In this document: piece by piece, positions 8,053-18,450 of the stretch
Position numbering within the stretch: the stretch's first letter is position 1
How the letters are laid out: each line of letters opens with the position of its first letter
Assembly (NCBI GenBank): GCA_019119815.1
Contig: DWWH01000063.1
Location: 1-59,806 of the forward strand
Reading direction: 5' to 3'
Length of the DNA: 59,806 nucleotides
Origin: Candidatus Eisenbergiella intestinipullorum
Lineage (GTDB): Bacteria > Bacillota > Clostridia > Lachnospirales > Lachnospiraceae
Program-made: the position numbers and the translations under genes
Notes under the pieces: generated by a model
Told to the model about the DNA's origin: nothing
Databases searched by the model: none
Seen by the model: the letters and a program-made list of their open reading frames with translations, nothing else

Positions 8053-8769
8053 CTACCCCTGAAACGGCTCCGTAAAATACCCCATATAAGAGACCGGCTC
8101 TCCTCCCATGAGCAGGTGAGCGGTATCTCCCGCCGTCTGGCAGCGGAAATAGGCGATTCCCTTCTCCCGCTCCTCCGAAGCCAGCGCCGTCACGGAGGTG
8201 GGAGCGAGGAAAAATCCCCCTGTCATCACCACGGGAGAGACGCCGAGCAGATGGCCGCACAGGTACAGGGTCACGCCCATATGGCAGAACAGCACGATCG
8301 TTGCGTCCCTCTGCGCCGCCTGCTCTGCCCGGTAGATCCCGCCCTCCCGCACATAGCCGTAGTGCGAAAGCAGTCCGTCCAGTCCGGCGCAGATGCGCCC
8401 ATACTCCTCCTTCACCGGGCCGCTTCGCATCACCGGGGTGTCCGCAAAGCCCTCTCTGTCATACATTCCCTCCTCCTTTGTCCAGAATCCGGGATAAAGA
8501 TCCCAGGGGATCACGCCTTCTCCCCGTGTGGGATCGTTTATGGGCGCATGAAATTCCCGCAGCCAGGGAAGGGTCTGCGCTGTTCTCCCCATCTTTTTCA
8601 GGGTCAGGGAAGCGGTGTCCTGCGCCCGTCCCAGGGGAGAAACATAGAAATCCGTCACCGGCCAGCGGGATACACGCTCTGCCAGGAGCGCGGCCTCCCG
8701 CCATCCCTTTTCGGTCAGGCTGTCCCTTTCATAGTCCGGATCCGCATGCCGGATAAAAATGATTCTCAT
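8053..8769 (-). CDS. Histidine phosphatase family protein
   Basis: The 238-residue protein starts with the phosphohistidine motif in IIFIRHADPDY (RHA; His8 is the nucleophile) and has the second catalytic His in LFCHMGVTLY, with the fold of the phosphoglycerate mutase/phosphatase superfamily. Substrates in this family range from sugar phosphates to nucleotides and proteins, and none is indicated here. It lies 9 bases downstream of a MATE transporter gene, so they are probably co-transcribed. Confidence 0.87.
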   Translation of the reverse strand: MRIIFIRHADPDYERDSLTEKGWREAALLAERVSRWPVTDFYVSPLGRAQDTASLTLKKMGRTAQTLPWLREFHAPINDPTRGEGVIPWDLYPGFWTKEEGMYDREGFADTPVMRSGPVKEEYGRICAGLDGLLSHYGYVREGGIYRAEQAAQRDATIVLFCHMGVTLYLCGHLLGVSPVVMTGGFFLAPTSVTALASEEREKGIAYFRCQTAGDTAHLLMGGEPVSYMGYFTEPFQG

Positions 8770-8778
8770 GGCTTCCTC

Positions 8779-10209
8779 CTATGCTTGTTTCTCAGAAACG
8801 ACAAAATTGTGGATCCACACGCCCCGCTTCACCATCACAAACCCGATCACGCATTTGATCACATCCACCGCCTGACAGATAAAATAGAGCGGCACAATGG
8901 GAAGGTCGGTAAACCGGCTCAATACGAAGGCCAGAGGAATGCTCACCACCCACAAAAACACGCTGTCAAACAGAAAAGTAACGAAGGTCTTTCCGCCGGA
9001 ACGCATGGTGAAATAACAGGCGTTGGTGAATCCCTGCACGGGCATCAGCACAGCGACAATAAGGATGAACCGCTCTGCCAGCGCGCGCACCTCGGGAGTG
9101 GTGTTGTACATCCGGGGGAAAAGGGGAGCCACCAGCATCATCAGTGCGCCGATGACCACACAGCCGCCCACGGAAAAGGCCAGAAGCTTTGTGTCCGTGT
9201 CCTTCGCCTCCTCCATTTTTCCGGCGCCCAGAAGCTGGCCCACGATGATCGCCACCGCGTTCCCCAGGGCCAGATAGACCACATTGAACAGATTGGAAAT
9301 GGTGGAGGAGATGTTCAGCCCCGCGATCACGGAAAGGCCGCGCATGGAATAGCACTGCATCAGCATCGCCATGCCCGCCGACCAGAGCGCCTCGTTGATC
9401 ATCAGAGGCATTCCCCGCAGCACGATCTGTCCTGCCAGATGGGAAGGAATGCGAAGCGTCCGATACACCCCGTCCAGCCAGGGAGCCTTTCCTTTTTTTC
9501 CATGGGAGGCGAAAGCCACGATCAGACATTCCACGTAGCGGGAAAGCACCGTCGCGATGGCCGCGCCCACCACGCCCAGGGCAGGAGCGCCGAATTTTCC
9601 GTAGATCAGGATGTAATTGAACACCAGATTCACCAGCACCGCAGCGATCCCCGCCTTCATGGGAAGCACCGTCTCCCCGGCTTCCCGCAGGGTGGAAGCG
9701 TATACCTGGGACAGCGCATAGGGGATCAGGCCCGCCAGCATGCACAGCAGATACGCTTTTCCGTACCCCAGCGTGCGCGCCGCATCCTGTCCGCTCCCCT
9801 CTTCGTTCAGATACAGAGAAATCAGGCCCTCCCCGCCGGAAGCAAAGATCAGGACGGCAAGAAGCACCAGTCCCGCGCAGATCAGGAGCTTAAAACGGAA
9901 AGCGTTTCTCACCCCTTCATAGTTCCGGTTCCCGTAAAACTGCGCGCCGAAGATCCCGGCTCCGGAAATGGCTCCGAAGATGCAGATGTTGAACACGAAC
10001 AGCAGCTGGTTCGCTACCGCCACGCCGGACATCTGTTCCGTTCCCACCTGCCCCACCATGATGTTGTCCAGCAGGCTCACAAAGTTGGTGATGCCGTTCT
10101 GGATGATGATCGGGACCGTCACCGTCAGCACCATTTTATAAAAGCTCTTATCCCCGATCAGCTTGTTCCTCAGACCGGTTTTTCCCGGTCTTTCCGCATT
10201 TGTATCCAT
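8779..10209 (-). CDS. MATE-family efflux transporter
   Basis: The 476-residue protein has twelve predicted helices in two similar halves and the MATE/NorM-type sequence pattern (VTVPIIIQNGITNFVSLLDNIMVGQVG near the N-terminus; the second half begins RGMPLMINEALWSAGMAMLMQCYS). MATE pumps expel cationic compounds in exchange for Na+ or H+. I start it at the ATG ending at 10209 because AGGAG is placed seven bases before it; an upstream in-frame ATG at 10224 overlaps that site. It is one of three MATE genes in the window. Confidence 0.9.
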   Translation of the reverse strand: MDTNAERPGKTGLRNKLIGDKSFYKMVLTVTVPIIIQNGITNFVSLLDNIMVGQVGTEQMSGVAVANQLLFVFNICIFGAISGAGIFGAQFYGNRNYEGVRNAFRFKLLICAGLVLLAVLIFASGGEGLISLYLNEEGSGQDAARTLGYGKAYLLCMLAGLIPYALSQVYASTLREAGETVLPMKAGIAAVLVNLVFNYILIYGKFGAPALGVVGAAIATVLSRYVECLIVAFASHGKKGKAPWLDGVYRTLRIPSHLAGQIVLRGMPLMINEALWSAGMAMLMQCYSMRGLSVIAGLNISSTISNLFNVVYLALGNAVAIIVGQLLGAGKMEEAKDTDTKLLAFSVGGCVVIGALMMLVAPLFPRMYNTTPEVRALAERFILIVAVLMPVQGFTNACYFTMRSGGKTFVTFLFDSVFLWVVSIPLAFVLSRFTDLPIVPLYFICQAVDVIKCVIGFVMVKRGVWIHNFVVSEKQA

Positions 10210-10267
10210 CCCTGTTCTCCTCATCCGTTTTGTTGCGGCCCTGCCCGTACGGCATCCGGCCCCTCAT

Positions 10268-10735
10268 CTAATACCTTTTTTCGGAGCCGCTTTTGGCCGC
10301 GCGAAATACCAGCCAGCCCAGCGCCGCTCCCGCAGCGTTTAACAGAATATCGTCCACATCAAATGCGCCGAAGCCGGACAGGAGCTGGAACAGCTCGATG
10401 CCCGCCGTAAACAGAAGCGCATTTCCAAGCATCCGGAAAAAAGCAGCATATCTTTCATCCATCCAGGGCAGCAGCAGCCCGAACGGCACGAACGCGGCCA
10501 CATTGCCCGCCAGATTTTCAAAGCTGTTCAGGCGGTCGCTGTAGCGGATATACATCCGGATGGTTTTAAAAAGCGTAAAATTGGCCGTCCGCAGGCCCTC
10601 CAGCACCGTTTCCCTTTGCCACAGAGCCGCCGTTTCCGTCAGCACGTCCGGCGGATATTTGAAGATCAGAAGCCGCACCGCCAGAACCAGATACAGAACG
10701 AAAAGCGCCTGCCGGAGCGTGTTCCTGCGCTTCAG
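10268..10735 (-). CDS. VanZ-like membrane protein
   Basis: About 155 residues with four hydrophobic helices and the VanZ-family pattern: TIRMYIRY, then NLAGNVAAFVPFGLLLPWM, then TAGIELFQLLSGFGAFDVDDILLNAAGAALGW. VanZ relatives occur in many Firmicutes and are linked to teicoplanin resistance in one case; the function here is unknown. No ATG, GTG or TTG start fits: the frame overlaps truA extensively if extended. A CTG at 10735-10733 overlaps the truA stop codon by four bases (C-TGA arrangement) with GGAAG about eight bases upstream, suggesting translation coupled to truA. Confidence 0.75.
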   Translation of the reverse strand: MKRRNTLRQALFVLYLVLAVRLLIFKYPPDVLTETAALWQRETVLEGLRTANFTLFKTIRMYIRYSDRLNSFENLAGNVAAFVPFGLLLPWMDERYAAFFRMLGNALLFTAGIELFQLLSGFGAFDVDDILLNAAGAALGWLVFRAAKSGSEKRY

Positions 10736-11469
10736 TACCGCACTTCCATCAGGGCCAGTCCGCAGGCCGGGACCAGCGGCCCCGCAGCCTGTCTCTTCCC
10801 GCTTTGCAGAAGCTCTGTCATCTCCTCCGGTCTCCTTTTTCCGTTTCCCACCTCCAGCAGCGTCCCCATCAGGATGCGGACCATATGAAAGAGAAAGCCG
10901 TTTCCGGAAAAAGTGAACCATATCTCGTCTCCCATCCGTTCGATCTCTATGGAATCCACCGAACGCACCGTGGATTTCCTGCTCCTTTTCGCGGAGGTGA
11001 AAGCGGCAAAATCATGGGTGCCGCACAGGAACCCCGCAGCTCTTCGCATCGCTTCCACGTCCAGCTTTTCCGGGCAGACGTACACGTATCTTCTATCAAA
11101 TATATGTGGGACCGCGCTGTTTAACACCCGGTAGCGATAGGTTTTTCCCTTCGCGTTCAGGCGGCTGTGGAACCTCTCCGGAACCTCCTCGATGTCGATC
11201 ACTCCGATGTCCTCCGGCAGATATTCGTTGATCTTCTCCATCAGCTCTCCCGCGGACAGCTCCGTATCCATGTGAAAATTCGCCACCTGTCCGTAAGCGT
11301 GCACGCCCGCGTCCGTGCGGCCGGAGGCCTGGATCTCCACCGGTTCTCCGGCGATCCGGGACAGAAGCCGTTCCAGCTTTCCCTGGATCGTATTCTGCGT
11401 GCTTTCCTGTCTCTGCCAGCCCTGGTACCTGGTCCCTTCATACTGCAAAATGATCTTGAAATTGCGCAA
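10732..11469 (-). CDS. truA: tRNA pseudouridine(38-40) synthase TruA
   Basis: The 245-residue protein is a standard-length TruA. The catalytic aspartate is Asp53 in GRTDAGVHAYGQ; other conserved segments are LQYEGTRYQGWQ, the GTHDFAAFTSAK loop and the C-terminal GNGFLFHMVRILMGTLLEVG. TruA isomerises uridines at tRNA positions 38-40 in the anticodon arm. The start is a TTG at 11469, supported by AAGGAGA eight bases upstream. It lies downstream of the D-lactate dehydrogenase gene by 25 bases. Confidence 0.95.
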   Translation of the reverse strand: MRNFKIILQYEGTRYQGWQRQESTQNTIQGKLERLLSRIAGEPVEIQASGRTDAGVHAYGQVANFHMDTELSAGELMEKINEYLPEDIGVIDIEEVPERFHSRLNAKGKTYRYRVLNSAVPHIFDRRYVYVCPEKLDVEAMRRAAGFLCGTHDFAAFTSAKRSRKSTVRSVDSIEIERMGDEIWFTFSGNGFLFHMVRILMGTLLEVGNGKRRPEEMTELLQSGKRQAAGPLVPACGLALMEVRY

Positions 11470-11494
11470 TCCGCTTCTCTCCTTCTTCCTTCTC

Positions 11495-12484
11495 TCAGCC
11501 CACCTGCCAGGGATTGGGCTTCCCCTCCAGAAACAGCCTGCAGCTCTCCAGGGAATCCCGGATCACCGTTCTGGTGTAGTTGTCCGTATAAAAGGCCATG
11601 TGATGGGAAACGGTCACATTGGGAAAGCTCCGGAGAATGGCAAGCTGCCGGTTCTCAAGCACATCCGCCTTATGATCATAATAGTACAGCCCGAATTCAT
11701 TTTCCACCACATCCAGAGCGGCAGCTCCCACCTTTCCCTTTTCCACCGCTTCGATCAGCGCGTCGGAATCGATCAGACCTCCTCTGGCGGTATTGACGAT
11801 CACCACCCCGTCCTTCATTTCCTGCAGGGTCTTTTTTCCGATCAGGTGAAAATTTTCCTCCGTCAGCGGCGCGTGCAGCGTGATCACATCCGCCTGTCGC
11901 CACAGCTCGGATAGAGGCATATAATCGGCATAGCGCGCGGCCTCCCGGCTGACATGCGGATCATAGGCCAAAAGCCTGCAGCCGAAGCCGGACAGATTTT
12001 TCAGCACGGTCCTGCCGATGCGTCCCGTTCCGATCACACCCACGGTCAGGTCCGCAAGCTCCCTGCCCCGGATGCCCTGCAGGGTATAGTCCTGAATGTT
12101 CGTCCGCTCCAGGATCCGCTTCATGTTCCGGATGCTCATCAGGATCAGCATCACCGCGTATTCCGCCACCCCGTTGGGGCCGTAAGGCGCGTTTCCCACC
12201 CGGATGCCGTATTTGCCGGCAGCAGCCATATCGATGTGATCATAACCGATGGTGCGTGTCACAAGATACCGGATGCCGCAGCGGGCGAATTCCGCCATCA
12301 GTTCTTCCGTGATCTGCGAGGTGATGATGTCTGCGCATTCGCAGCCTTCCGTCACCCGCGCGATATTTTCCAGAGACGGCGCGTCCGGACAGCCGGAAAT
12401 GGCCAGTCCCAGCTCCTTTCCATACCGTTCAAACCATTCCGCCTCGTCAAACTCCCTGAGATTAAAGACTGCTACCTTTTTCAT
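11495..12484 (-). CDS. ldhA: D-lactate dehydrogenase (D-2-hydroxyacid dehydrogenase)
   Basis: The 329-residue protein has the NAD-binding GVIGTGRIG loop (residues 149-157) and the catalytic triad of the D-isomer-specific family, Arg234 (NTARGG), Glu263 (VVENEFG) and His295 (SHHMAFYT). The HMAFYT context and the ENEFGLYYYDH segment fit the D-lactate dehydrogenase/VanH subgroup rather than phosphoglycerate dehydrogenase. It would reduce pyruvate to D-lactate, regenerating NAD+ in fermentation. Its ATG overlaps the stop codon of the upstream YtvI-like gene by four bases, so they are translationally coupled. Confidence 0.9.
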   Translation of the reverse strand: MKKVAVFNLREFDEAEWFERYGKELGLAISGCPDAPSLENIARVTEGCECADIITSQITEELMAEFARCGIRYLVTRTIGYDHIDMAAAGKYGIRVGNAPYGPNGVAEYAVMLILMSIRNMKRILERTNIQDYTLQGIRGRELADLTVGVIGTGRIGRTVLKNLSGFGCRLLAYDPHVSREAARYADYMPLSELWRQADVITLHAPLTEENFHLIGKKTLQEMKDGVVIVNTARGGLIDSDALIEAVEKGKVGAAALDVVENEFGLYYYDHKADVLENRQLAILRSFPNVTVSHHMAFYTDNYTRTVIRDSLESCRLFLEGKPNPWQVG

Positions 12485-13644
12485 TTCTCTTTTTCCTCCT
12501 CGTCCGGAAGATCCTCCTTTTCCAGCTTCCGGAAACGGTTGAAGCCGTGCAGCAGGATGCGCATGCTGTTGATGGTGGTGTCAAACAGTCCCGCCTCGTA
12601 CATCTTCTGCACCACAATACCCACGGGCACCGCCAGGATCATGCCGAACACGCTTCCGATCCGATAGCCGATGAAGAGGAGAAACAGTGTGGGGATGGCC
12701 GGGACTCCGATGGAATCCCCCACGAATTTGGGCTGGATGATCTGCCGCAGGAGCTGAGCCACCCCCCATATGATCATCAGTCCCAGGGCCATGCGGTACT
12801 CCCCCGCCAGCACCTCCATCAGGGCCCAGGGCCACAGGACGGCACCTGCGCCGAAGACCGGCAGGAAATCCAGCACAGCGATCAGAAACGCGATCAGGAA
12901 GGAATATTCCACCCGAAGGATCAGGAGGCCGATGAACAGGATGAAATAGATCACGATCTCGATTCTGAACTGAGCCACGAAGTATCCGCCCACCGCCCCG
13001 GTCAGCCCCGAGGACATGATACGGAATTTCTTCCGGATCCCCTCCGGCACATGCCGGCGGAAGAAGGCGTGCACATTCTCCTTTTCCGCCACGAAAAAGT
13101 AGGAGGACAGCAGGCACATGATGGTGCTGACGATGACAGAGGGAATATTTCTGGCAAGATTTCCCACCGCGTTCACCGTGGGCCTGCTCAGTCCGTTGAG
13201 AGCGCTCGAAATATAGCTTCCCAGATTATCTCCGATCTGCGTCAGATTTTCCTTCAGTGTCAGAGGAAAGCGGTCATAAAAGGCCGCCAGATTCTCCATC
13301 ACCTCGTTCAGCTCCCGCTCCATGTCCCGCCACAGGGACGGCAGGGTGGAGACAAAGCCCGCAGCCTCCGTGACCAGCCTGGAGATCAGCAGATACCCCA
13401 CCAGGATCACCCCGGCCAGCACGGCGATGATCACGATCGCGGAACCCGCCTTCCTGCGGATGCGGATTTTCTGCTCAAAAAAGCGCACCAGCGGATTCGC
13501 GATCATGGCGATGATCCAGCCCACCACAAAGGGCATGAAAAAGCGCAGCAGCCTGGGCAGCAGAAAGACTGCCAGGCACAGAAGAACCACCGCCGTCAGC
13601 AGATTCAGTATCGCTTTTACATATTTTCTCAGTCCCGGACGCAT
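12481..13644 (-). CDS. ytvI: AI-2E/YtvI-type membrane permease
   Basis: The 387-residue protein has about eight membrane helices, with a paired N-terminal hydrophobic stretch, a long amphipathic region (about 60-150) and the conserved C-terminal block EYSFLIAFLIAVLDFLPVFGAGAVLWPWA. This is the UPF0118/AI-2E family; members in spore formers such as YtvI are known as sporulation membrane proteins. The start is the ATG ending at 13644, with AGGAG eight bases upstream; a GTG nine bases earlier has poor spacing. Its role in transport or sporulation is inferred from the family. Confidence 0.82.
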   Translation of the reverse strand: MRPGLRKYVKAILNLLTAVVLLCLAVFLLPRLLRFFMPFVVGWIIAMIANPLVRFFEQKIRIRRKAGSAIVIIAVLAGVILVGYLLISRLVTEAAGFVSTLPSLWRDMERELNEVMENLAAFYDRFPLTLKENLTQIGDNLGSYISSALNGLSRPTVNAVGNLARNIPSVIVSTIMCLLSSYFFVAEKENVHAFFRRHVPEGIRKKFRIMSSGLTGAVGGYFVAQFRIEIVIYFILFIGLLILRVEYSFLIAFLIAVLDFLPVFGAGAVLWPWALMEVLAGEYRMALGLMIIWGVAQLLRQIIQPKFVGDSIGVPAIPTLFLLFIGYRIGSVFGMILAVPVGIVVQKMYEAGLFDTTINSMRILLHGFNRFRKLEKEDLPDEEEKEK

Positions 13645-13668
13645 TTTCCTCACTCCTTTGCCGTCCCG

Positions 13669-14313
13669 TCAGTCCTGTTCTCCCGTTTCTTCTTCCGCGC
13701 CTGCTTCCAAAGCCTCCCGTTTCTCCTCTCGGCTGATGAGAGCGTCGATCACCTCATAGATCTCTTCTCTCCCCTGCTTCGTGAGAGCGGAAAACGGAAG
13801 GATCAGAGTCTCCTTTCCCGCCTTCAGCCCCTCACGCACCACCTTCACGGCGGCAGGAACCTGGCTGCGCTTCAGCTTGTCCAGCTTGGTGGCGATGATG
13901 ATGGGATGATACCCCTGGCTGAGGATCCAGTCATACATCTGTCTGTCATTTGCCGAGGGCTCATGCCGGATGTCGATCAGCAGAAATACAGCCCGCAGCT
14001 GTCCGGACTGTTTCAGATAGCGCTCCACCATCCTTCCCCACTTCGCCTTCACCTCCTCGCTCACCTTCGCATAGCCGTAGCCGGGCAGGTCCACCAGATA
14101 GAAAGCGTCGTTCACGTTATAGAAATTGATGGTCTGGGTCTTGCCCGGCTGGGATGACGTCCTCGCGAGGGCTTTGCGGTTCATCACCGCATTGATCAGG
14201 GAGGACTTCCCCACATTGCTCTTGCCGGCAAACGCGATCTCCGGCAGGGTATTTTCCGGCAGCCTGCTGGTGATGCCGCAGACCGTTTCCAGACTTACGT
14301 TTTTGATGACCAT
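13669..14313 (-). CDS. engB: Ribosome biogenesis GTP-binding protein EngB/YsxC
   Basis: The 214-residue GTPase shows all G motifs in order: G1 [10 protein letters not shown], the G2 threonine in the [10 protein letters not shown] segment, G3 [10 protein letters not shown]4 TKLDKL and G5 SALT. It is needed for 50S subunit maturation in Firmicutes. I place the start at the ATG ending at 14313, since GGAGG is six bases before it. It follows lon, the typical Firmicutes neighbour, and the C-terminal tail is Glu-rich. Confidence 0.95.
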   Translation of the reverse strand: MVIKNVSLETVCGITSRLPENTLPEIAFAGKSNVGKSSLINAVMNRKALARTSSQPGKTQTINFYNVNDAFYLVDLPGYGYAKVSEEVKAKWGRMVERYLKQSGQLRAVFLLIDIRHEPSANDRQMYDWILSQGYHPIIIATKLDKLKRSQVPAAVKVVREGLKAGKETLILPFSALTKQGREEIYEVIDALISREEKREALEAGAEEETGEQD

Positions 14314-14365
14314 ATTTTCCTCCATCCCTTCTGTTCTGCCGCCCGTTATCCGGGCGGCAGGCGGC

Positions 14366-16798
14366 TCAGGCTCCCTGCGCGGCTTCCCTGGGTGCGGCGA
14401 AGGCGTGCGCTGTCACTTCCTCCATGGTTTTTACCGGGATGATCTCCAGCCCGCTTCTGATCTCTCTGGACAGCTCCTCCACATCCCTCCTGTTTTCCTC
14501 CGGCACCAGCACCGTTCTGATCCCGGCAGTCCTGGCTGCCAGAAGCTTCTCCTTCAGGCCTCCGATGGGAAGCACCCGGCCGCGCAGCGTGATCTCTCCG
14601 GTCATCGCCACATCCGCCCGGACAGGGGTCTTCGTGAGCGCGGAAAGCAGGGCCGTCGCCATGGTGATCCCTGCGGAAGGGCCGTCCTTGGGAACCGCTC
14701 CCTCCGGAATATGAAAGTGGAAATCATTCTCCGTAAACACCTCCGGCCCGATTCCGTAGCGGGCCGCCACGGAACGGACATAGCTGATCCCCGTCATGGC
14801 GGATTCCTTCATCACATCTCCCAGCTGGCCGGTCAGGCGGATCTCTCCCTTGCCGGGCATCATGTTCACCTCCACCTGCATGGTCACGCCGCCCACGCTG
14901 GTCCAGGCCAGGCCGCGCACGATGCCGATGTCGTCCTTCTCATTCGCCCGGTCCCTGGCATTTTTCGGCTTTCCCAGGTATTTTCCCAGGTTTCTCTCCG
15001 TCACCCGAATCGGCGCTTTCTTTTCCGGATCCTTTTTCCCCGCTTCCCGGCGCTCCAGCATCTGTCTTGCCGCCTTGCGGCAGACCTCTCCGATCCTTCT
15101 TTCCAGGCCGCGCACGCCCGCTTCCGCGGTATAGGAGAGGATGATCTCCTTCAGCGCGCCGTCGCTTATGGAAAGCTCTCCGTGATCCAGACCGTTCTTT
15201 TTCAGCTGCTTGGGAAGCAGATGCTCCTTTGCGATATGGAACTTTTCATTCGCGGTATAGCTGGTCACCTCGATGATCTCCATGCGGTCCAGAAGGGGCC
15301 TGGGGATGTCTCCTGCGGAATTGGCCGTAGCGATGAAGAGCACCTCCGACAGATCGATGGGAAGCTCCACATAATGATCGCGGAAATGGCTGTTCTGTTC
15401 GCCGTCCAGCACCTCCAGAAGGGCGGAAGAGGTATCCCCTCTGTAGTCACTGCTCACCTTGTCGATCTCGTCCAGCAGCAGGAGCGGATTCTTCACCCCC
15501 GCCTGCTTCAGCCCCGCGACGATCCGCCCCGGCATGGCGCCCACATAGGTCCTTCTGTGGCCGCGGATCTCCGCCTCATCCCGCACGCCGCCCAGACAGA
15601 TGCGCACATATTTCTTGTTCAGCGCCTCCGCCACGCTGCGGGCGATAGAGGTTTTCCCCGTTCCGGGCGGCCCCACCAGGCAGATGATCGGGCTTTCTCC
15701 CTGTTTCGTCAGACTGCGCACCGCAAGGAATTCCAGGATCCTCTCCTTCACCTGCTCCAGTCCGTAATGATCCCGCTCCAGAATATCCTTCGCCCGCTTC
15801 AGATCCGTATTGTCCTTCGAGCTTTTGTCCCAGGGCAGCTCCAGAAGCGTTTCCAGATAGCCTCTCTCCACGGAAGCCTCCGCGCTTCCCTGCCCCAGCC
15901 CGCGGAATCTGCCGATCTCCTTGCGGATCTTCTCCTTTATCTCCCGGGATGCCTTCAGCTTTTCAAGTTGCGCCTCAAACTGCTCCGCATCGGAGCCGAT
16001 GGAATCCTCTCCCAGCTCCTGCCGGATATAATTCATCTGCTCCCGCAGCATATAATCACGCTGATTCTTGTCCATCCGCGCCTTCACCTGCTCCGCAAGC
16101 TCCGCCCTGACCTTCGCTACCCCGATCTCCTCGTACAGAATCCCGGCAAGAACCTGATAACGGCTGTCCAGGTCCACCGCCTCCAGGACCTCCTGCTTCT
16201 TTTCATAATCCACAGGCATGCTCTCGATCATTTCATCCATCAGGCGTCCCAGGCTGACCCCGCTTTCGATCCGCCGTTTCACGGACTGGCCCACTCTGGG
16301 AAAATAAGAGGCAAATTCCCAGAACAGCTCCTTCAGGCTCCTCGTCATCGCCTCTTCTTCTATCCTGGCTCCGGCCGCAGAACCATCCTGCCTGGAATCC
16401 GCCAGATGAGACGGCCCTTCCACAGCTTCCACCTCCCCCAGAAGGAAGGCGCCTTCCTCCGCAAAGCCGGTCAGCTTTCCTCTTTCCTGTCCCTCCACCA
16501 GAACGCGCACCACGTTTTCCGGCAGTCTGGTGACCTGACGGATCTGCGCCAGGCACCCCATATGATAAACGCCGTCAAAATCCGGCTCTTCCTCCTCCAC
16601 ATCCCGCTGCGTCACCAGGAACAGTCTCTGGTCGCTCATCATCGCCTTTTCCACCGCCAGGATCGACTTCCCGCGGTTCAGGTCAAAATGGATCACCAGC
16701 CCCGGCAGCACTGTCATCCCGCGCAGGGCGACTGCCGGTATCCTGATTCTTTCTTCCTGTGTTGTTTCCAGGACTTCACAGTCTTTCTCTTTCGTCAT
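14366..16798 (-). CDS. lon: ATP-dependent protease Lon
   Basis: The 810-residue protein has an N-terminal substrate-recognition domain (about 15-215), an AAA+ module with Walker A GPPGTGKT (376-383) and Walker B LLLDEIDK, and a serine protease domain with the Ser708 (PKDGPSAG)/Lys751 ([10 protein letters not shown]) dyad. Lon degrades misfolded and regulatory proteins. A strong terminator after clpX lies upstream, so lon probably has its own promoter in the 209-base gap, though I could not place it with confidence. engB follows 53 bases downstream. Confidence 0.97.
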   Translation of the reverse strand: MTKEKDCEVLETTQEERIRIPAVALRGMTVLPGLVIHFDLNRGKSILAVEKAMMSDQRLFLVTQRDVEEEEPDFDGVYHMGCLAQIRQVTRLPENVVRVLVEGQERGKLTGFAEEGAFLLGEVEAVEGPSHLADSRQDGSAAGARIEEEAMTRSLKELFWEFASYFPRVGQSVKRRIESGVSLGRLMDEMIESMPVDYEKKQEVLEAVDLDSRYQVLAGILYEEIGVAKVRAELAEQVKARMDKNQRDYMLREQMNYIRQELGEDSIGSDAEQFEAQLEKLKASREIKEKIRKEIGRFRGLGQGSAEASVERGYLETLLELPWDKSSKDNTDLKRAKDILERDHYGLEQVKERILEFLAVRSLTKQGESPIICLVGPPGTGKTSIARSVAEALNKKYVRICLGGVRDEAEIRGHRRTYVGAMPGRIVAGLKQAGVKNPLLLLDEIDKVSSDYRGDTSSALLEVLDGEQNSHFRDHYVELPIDLSEVLFIATANSAGDIPRPLLDRMEIIEVTSYTANEKFHIAKEHLLPKQLKKNGLDHGELSISDGALKEIILSYTAEAGVRGLERRIGEVCRKAARQMLERREAGKKDPEKKAPIRVTERNLGKYLGKPKNARDRANEKDDIGIVRGLAWTSVGGVTMQVEVNMMPGKGEIRLTGQLGDVMKESAMTGISYVRSVAARYGIGPEVFTENDFHFHIPEGAVPKDGPSAGITMATALLSALTKTPVRADVAMTGEITLRGRVLPIGGLKEKLLAARTAGIRTVLVPEENRRDVEELSREIRSGLEIIPVKTMEEVTAHAFAAPREAAQGA

Positions 16799-16974
16799 AT
16801 CTGTTCAACCTTATCCTTTAACTGTTGTCCGACCTCCGGAAAATCTGTTTCCGGCATTTTATCTTTTAGGAATTTTCGCCCCGGGACGAACTCCGGAATC
16901 CGAAAAAAAAGAAGGTTTTCCGGCAGACAGCCGCTCATACGGGCCAAGCGGCCGCCTGTCGGGCTTATCGGGCC

Positions 16975-17002
16975 AAAACGCCGCCCGAAAGGGCGGCGTT
17001 TT
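16975..17002 (-). terminator. Terminator after clpX
   Basis: A perfect 12-bp stem AAAACGCCGCCC/GGGCGGCGTTTT with a four-base loop lies just past the clpX stop, and its T-ended arm acts as a terminator on the minus strand. The remainder of the gap up to lon (16799-16974) shows only G/C-rich inverted segments and no gene. Confidence 0.85.
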
Positions 17003-17007
17003 ACCAG

Positions 17008-18288
17008 TTACTTTGCTACCTTCATATCTTCCCTGCGTCCTCCGGCGTCCCTGTGAACGACCAGCGGAGCGCTCTTCTTATCCACCGCTTCCTTCGTGAT
17101 GATGCACTGTTCAATTGTATCATCGGAAGGGATGCGGTACATCACATCCATCAGCACGCTTTCCAGAATGGAGCGCAGTCCTCTGGCTCCGGTCTTCCTC
17201 TCCATGGCCTTCTCGGCGATCTCCTCCACCGCATCCGGCTCAAAGACCAGCTTCACGCCGTCGAACGAAAACAGCTTCTGATACTGCTTGATCTGCGCGT
17301 TCTTCGGCTCGGTGAGGATGCGCACCATAGCCTCCTTGTCCAGCCCCTGCAGAGATACCATCACAGGAACACGGCCGACAAATTCGGGGATCAGCCCGTA
17401 TTTCACCAGATCCGTAGGCGTCACCTGCGCAAGCAGCTCGCCCATCTCACGGGCGCTCTTCTCCACGATCTCCGCGTTGAAGCCTATGGTCTTCCTGTCC
17501 AGACGGCTCTCCACGATCTGCTCCAGGCCGTCAAAGGCCCCTCCGCAGATGAACAGGATATTGGAGGTATCGATCTGGATCAGCTCCTGATGAGGATGCT
17601 TCCTTCCGCCCTGAGGCGGCACGCTTGCGACCGTTCCCTCGATGATCTTCAAAAGCGCCTGCTGAACGCCCTCGCCGGAAACGTCCCTGGTGATGGAAAC
17701 GTTCTCACTCTTTTTGGTGATCTTGTCGATCTCGTCAATATAGACGATCCCGTACTGCGCCCGCTCCACATCATAGTCCGCCGCCTGGATCAGCTTCAGA
17801 AGGATATTTTCCACATCCTCACCCACGTAGCCCGCTTCCGTCAGCGTGGTTGCGTCCGCAATGGCAAAGGGCACGTTAATGATCTTCGCCAGTGTCTGCG
17901 CCAGATAGGTCTTGCCGGAACCGGTGGGCCCGATCATGATGATGTTGCTCTTCTGCAGCTCCACTCCGTCGTCCTCATCCTTCGGAGCCGTCACCCGCTT
18001 ATAATGATTGTAAACGGCAACCGAAAGGACCTTCTTCGCCTCTTCCTGTCCGATCACATAATCATCCAGGAATTCCCGGATCTGGACGGGCTTGAGCAGA
18101 TTGATGTTCAGGGTCTCTTCTGCCGGCTCTTCCTCTTCGTACTCTTCATCTATAATATCCGCACAGATCTCCACGCATTCATCACAGATATACACCCCGT
18201 TCGGGCCTGCGATCAGCTTTCTGACCTGATCCTGCGTCTTGTTGCAGAAGGAGCATCTGATCTGGTCATCCGAAATTCTACCTGCCAT
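17008..18288 (-). CDS. clpX: Clp protease ATP-binding subunit ClpX
   Basis: The 426-residue AAA+ unfoldase begins with the C4 zinc finger (Cys12, Cys15, Cys35, Cys38), followed by an acidic linker and the AAA+ domain with Walker A GPTGSGKT (120-127), Walker [10 protein letters not shown], and the IGF-type loop (KTIGFN) that docks on ClpP. It unfolds substrates and feeds them to ClpP. The start is taken at the ATG ending at 18288, with GGAGG six bases upstream. clpP lies directly upstream across a hairpin. Confidence 0.97.
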   Translation of the reverse strand: MAGRISDDQIRCSFCNKTQDQVRKLIAGPNGVYICDECVEICADIIDEEYEEEEPAEETLNINLLKPVQIREFLDDYVIGQEEAKKVLSVAVYNHYKRVTAPKDEDDGVELQKSNIIMIGPTGSGKTYLAQTLAKIINVPFAIADATTLTEAGYVGEDVENILLKLIQAADYDVERAQYGIVYIDEIDKITKKSENVSITRDVSGEGVQQALLKIIEGTVASVPPQGGRKHPHQELIQIDTSNILFICGGAFDGLEQIVESRLDRKTIGFNAEIVEKSAREMGELLAQVTPTDLVKYGLIPEFVGRVPVMVSLQGLDKEAMVRILTEPKNAQIKQYQKLFSFDGVKLVFEPDAVEEIAEKAMERKTGARGLRSILESVLMDVMYRIPSDDTIEQCIITKEAVDKKSAPLVVHRDAGGRREDMKVAK

Positions 18289-18408
18289 TTTTTCCTCCAT
18301 GCCGAAACATTTTATGCCAGGGCGGGCACTGTGCTGCGGATCCGCCGCAGAAGCTGCGGCAGGTTCCGGCCCCGCCTTCTCTTTTCAAAAGGCTCCCTGA
18401 CATGACAA

Positions 18409-18439
18409 CAAAGGATGGCCCCGGACGGGGCATCCTTTG
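18409..18439 (-). terminator. Hairpin between clpP and clpX
   Basis: CAAAGGATGGCCCC and GGGGCATCCTTTG form a 13-bp stem with one bulge. In the minus direction it ends in CCTTTGTTGTC, a weak T-rich tail; in the plus direction it is followed by a better T run (GTCTTTTTATTT) although no plus-strand gene precedes it. It may reduce clpX transcription from the clpP promoter. Confidence 0.6.
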
Positions 18440-18450
18440 TCAGGGTCTTT

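Noticed and set aside
7990..10410. 806-codon open frame on the plus strand
   Set aside because: Antisense to the phosphatase and MATE genes with low-complexity His/Gln/Arg composition.
14126..17056. 976-codon open frame on the plus strand
   Set aside because: Antisense to lon and engB, rich in His/Leu/Arg, without family motifs or a ribosome binding site. It is a frame shadow of G+C-rich coding DNA.
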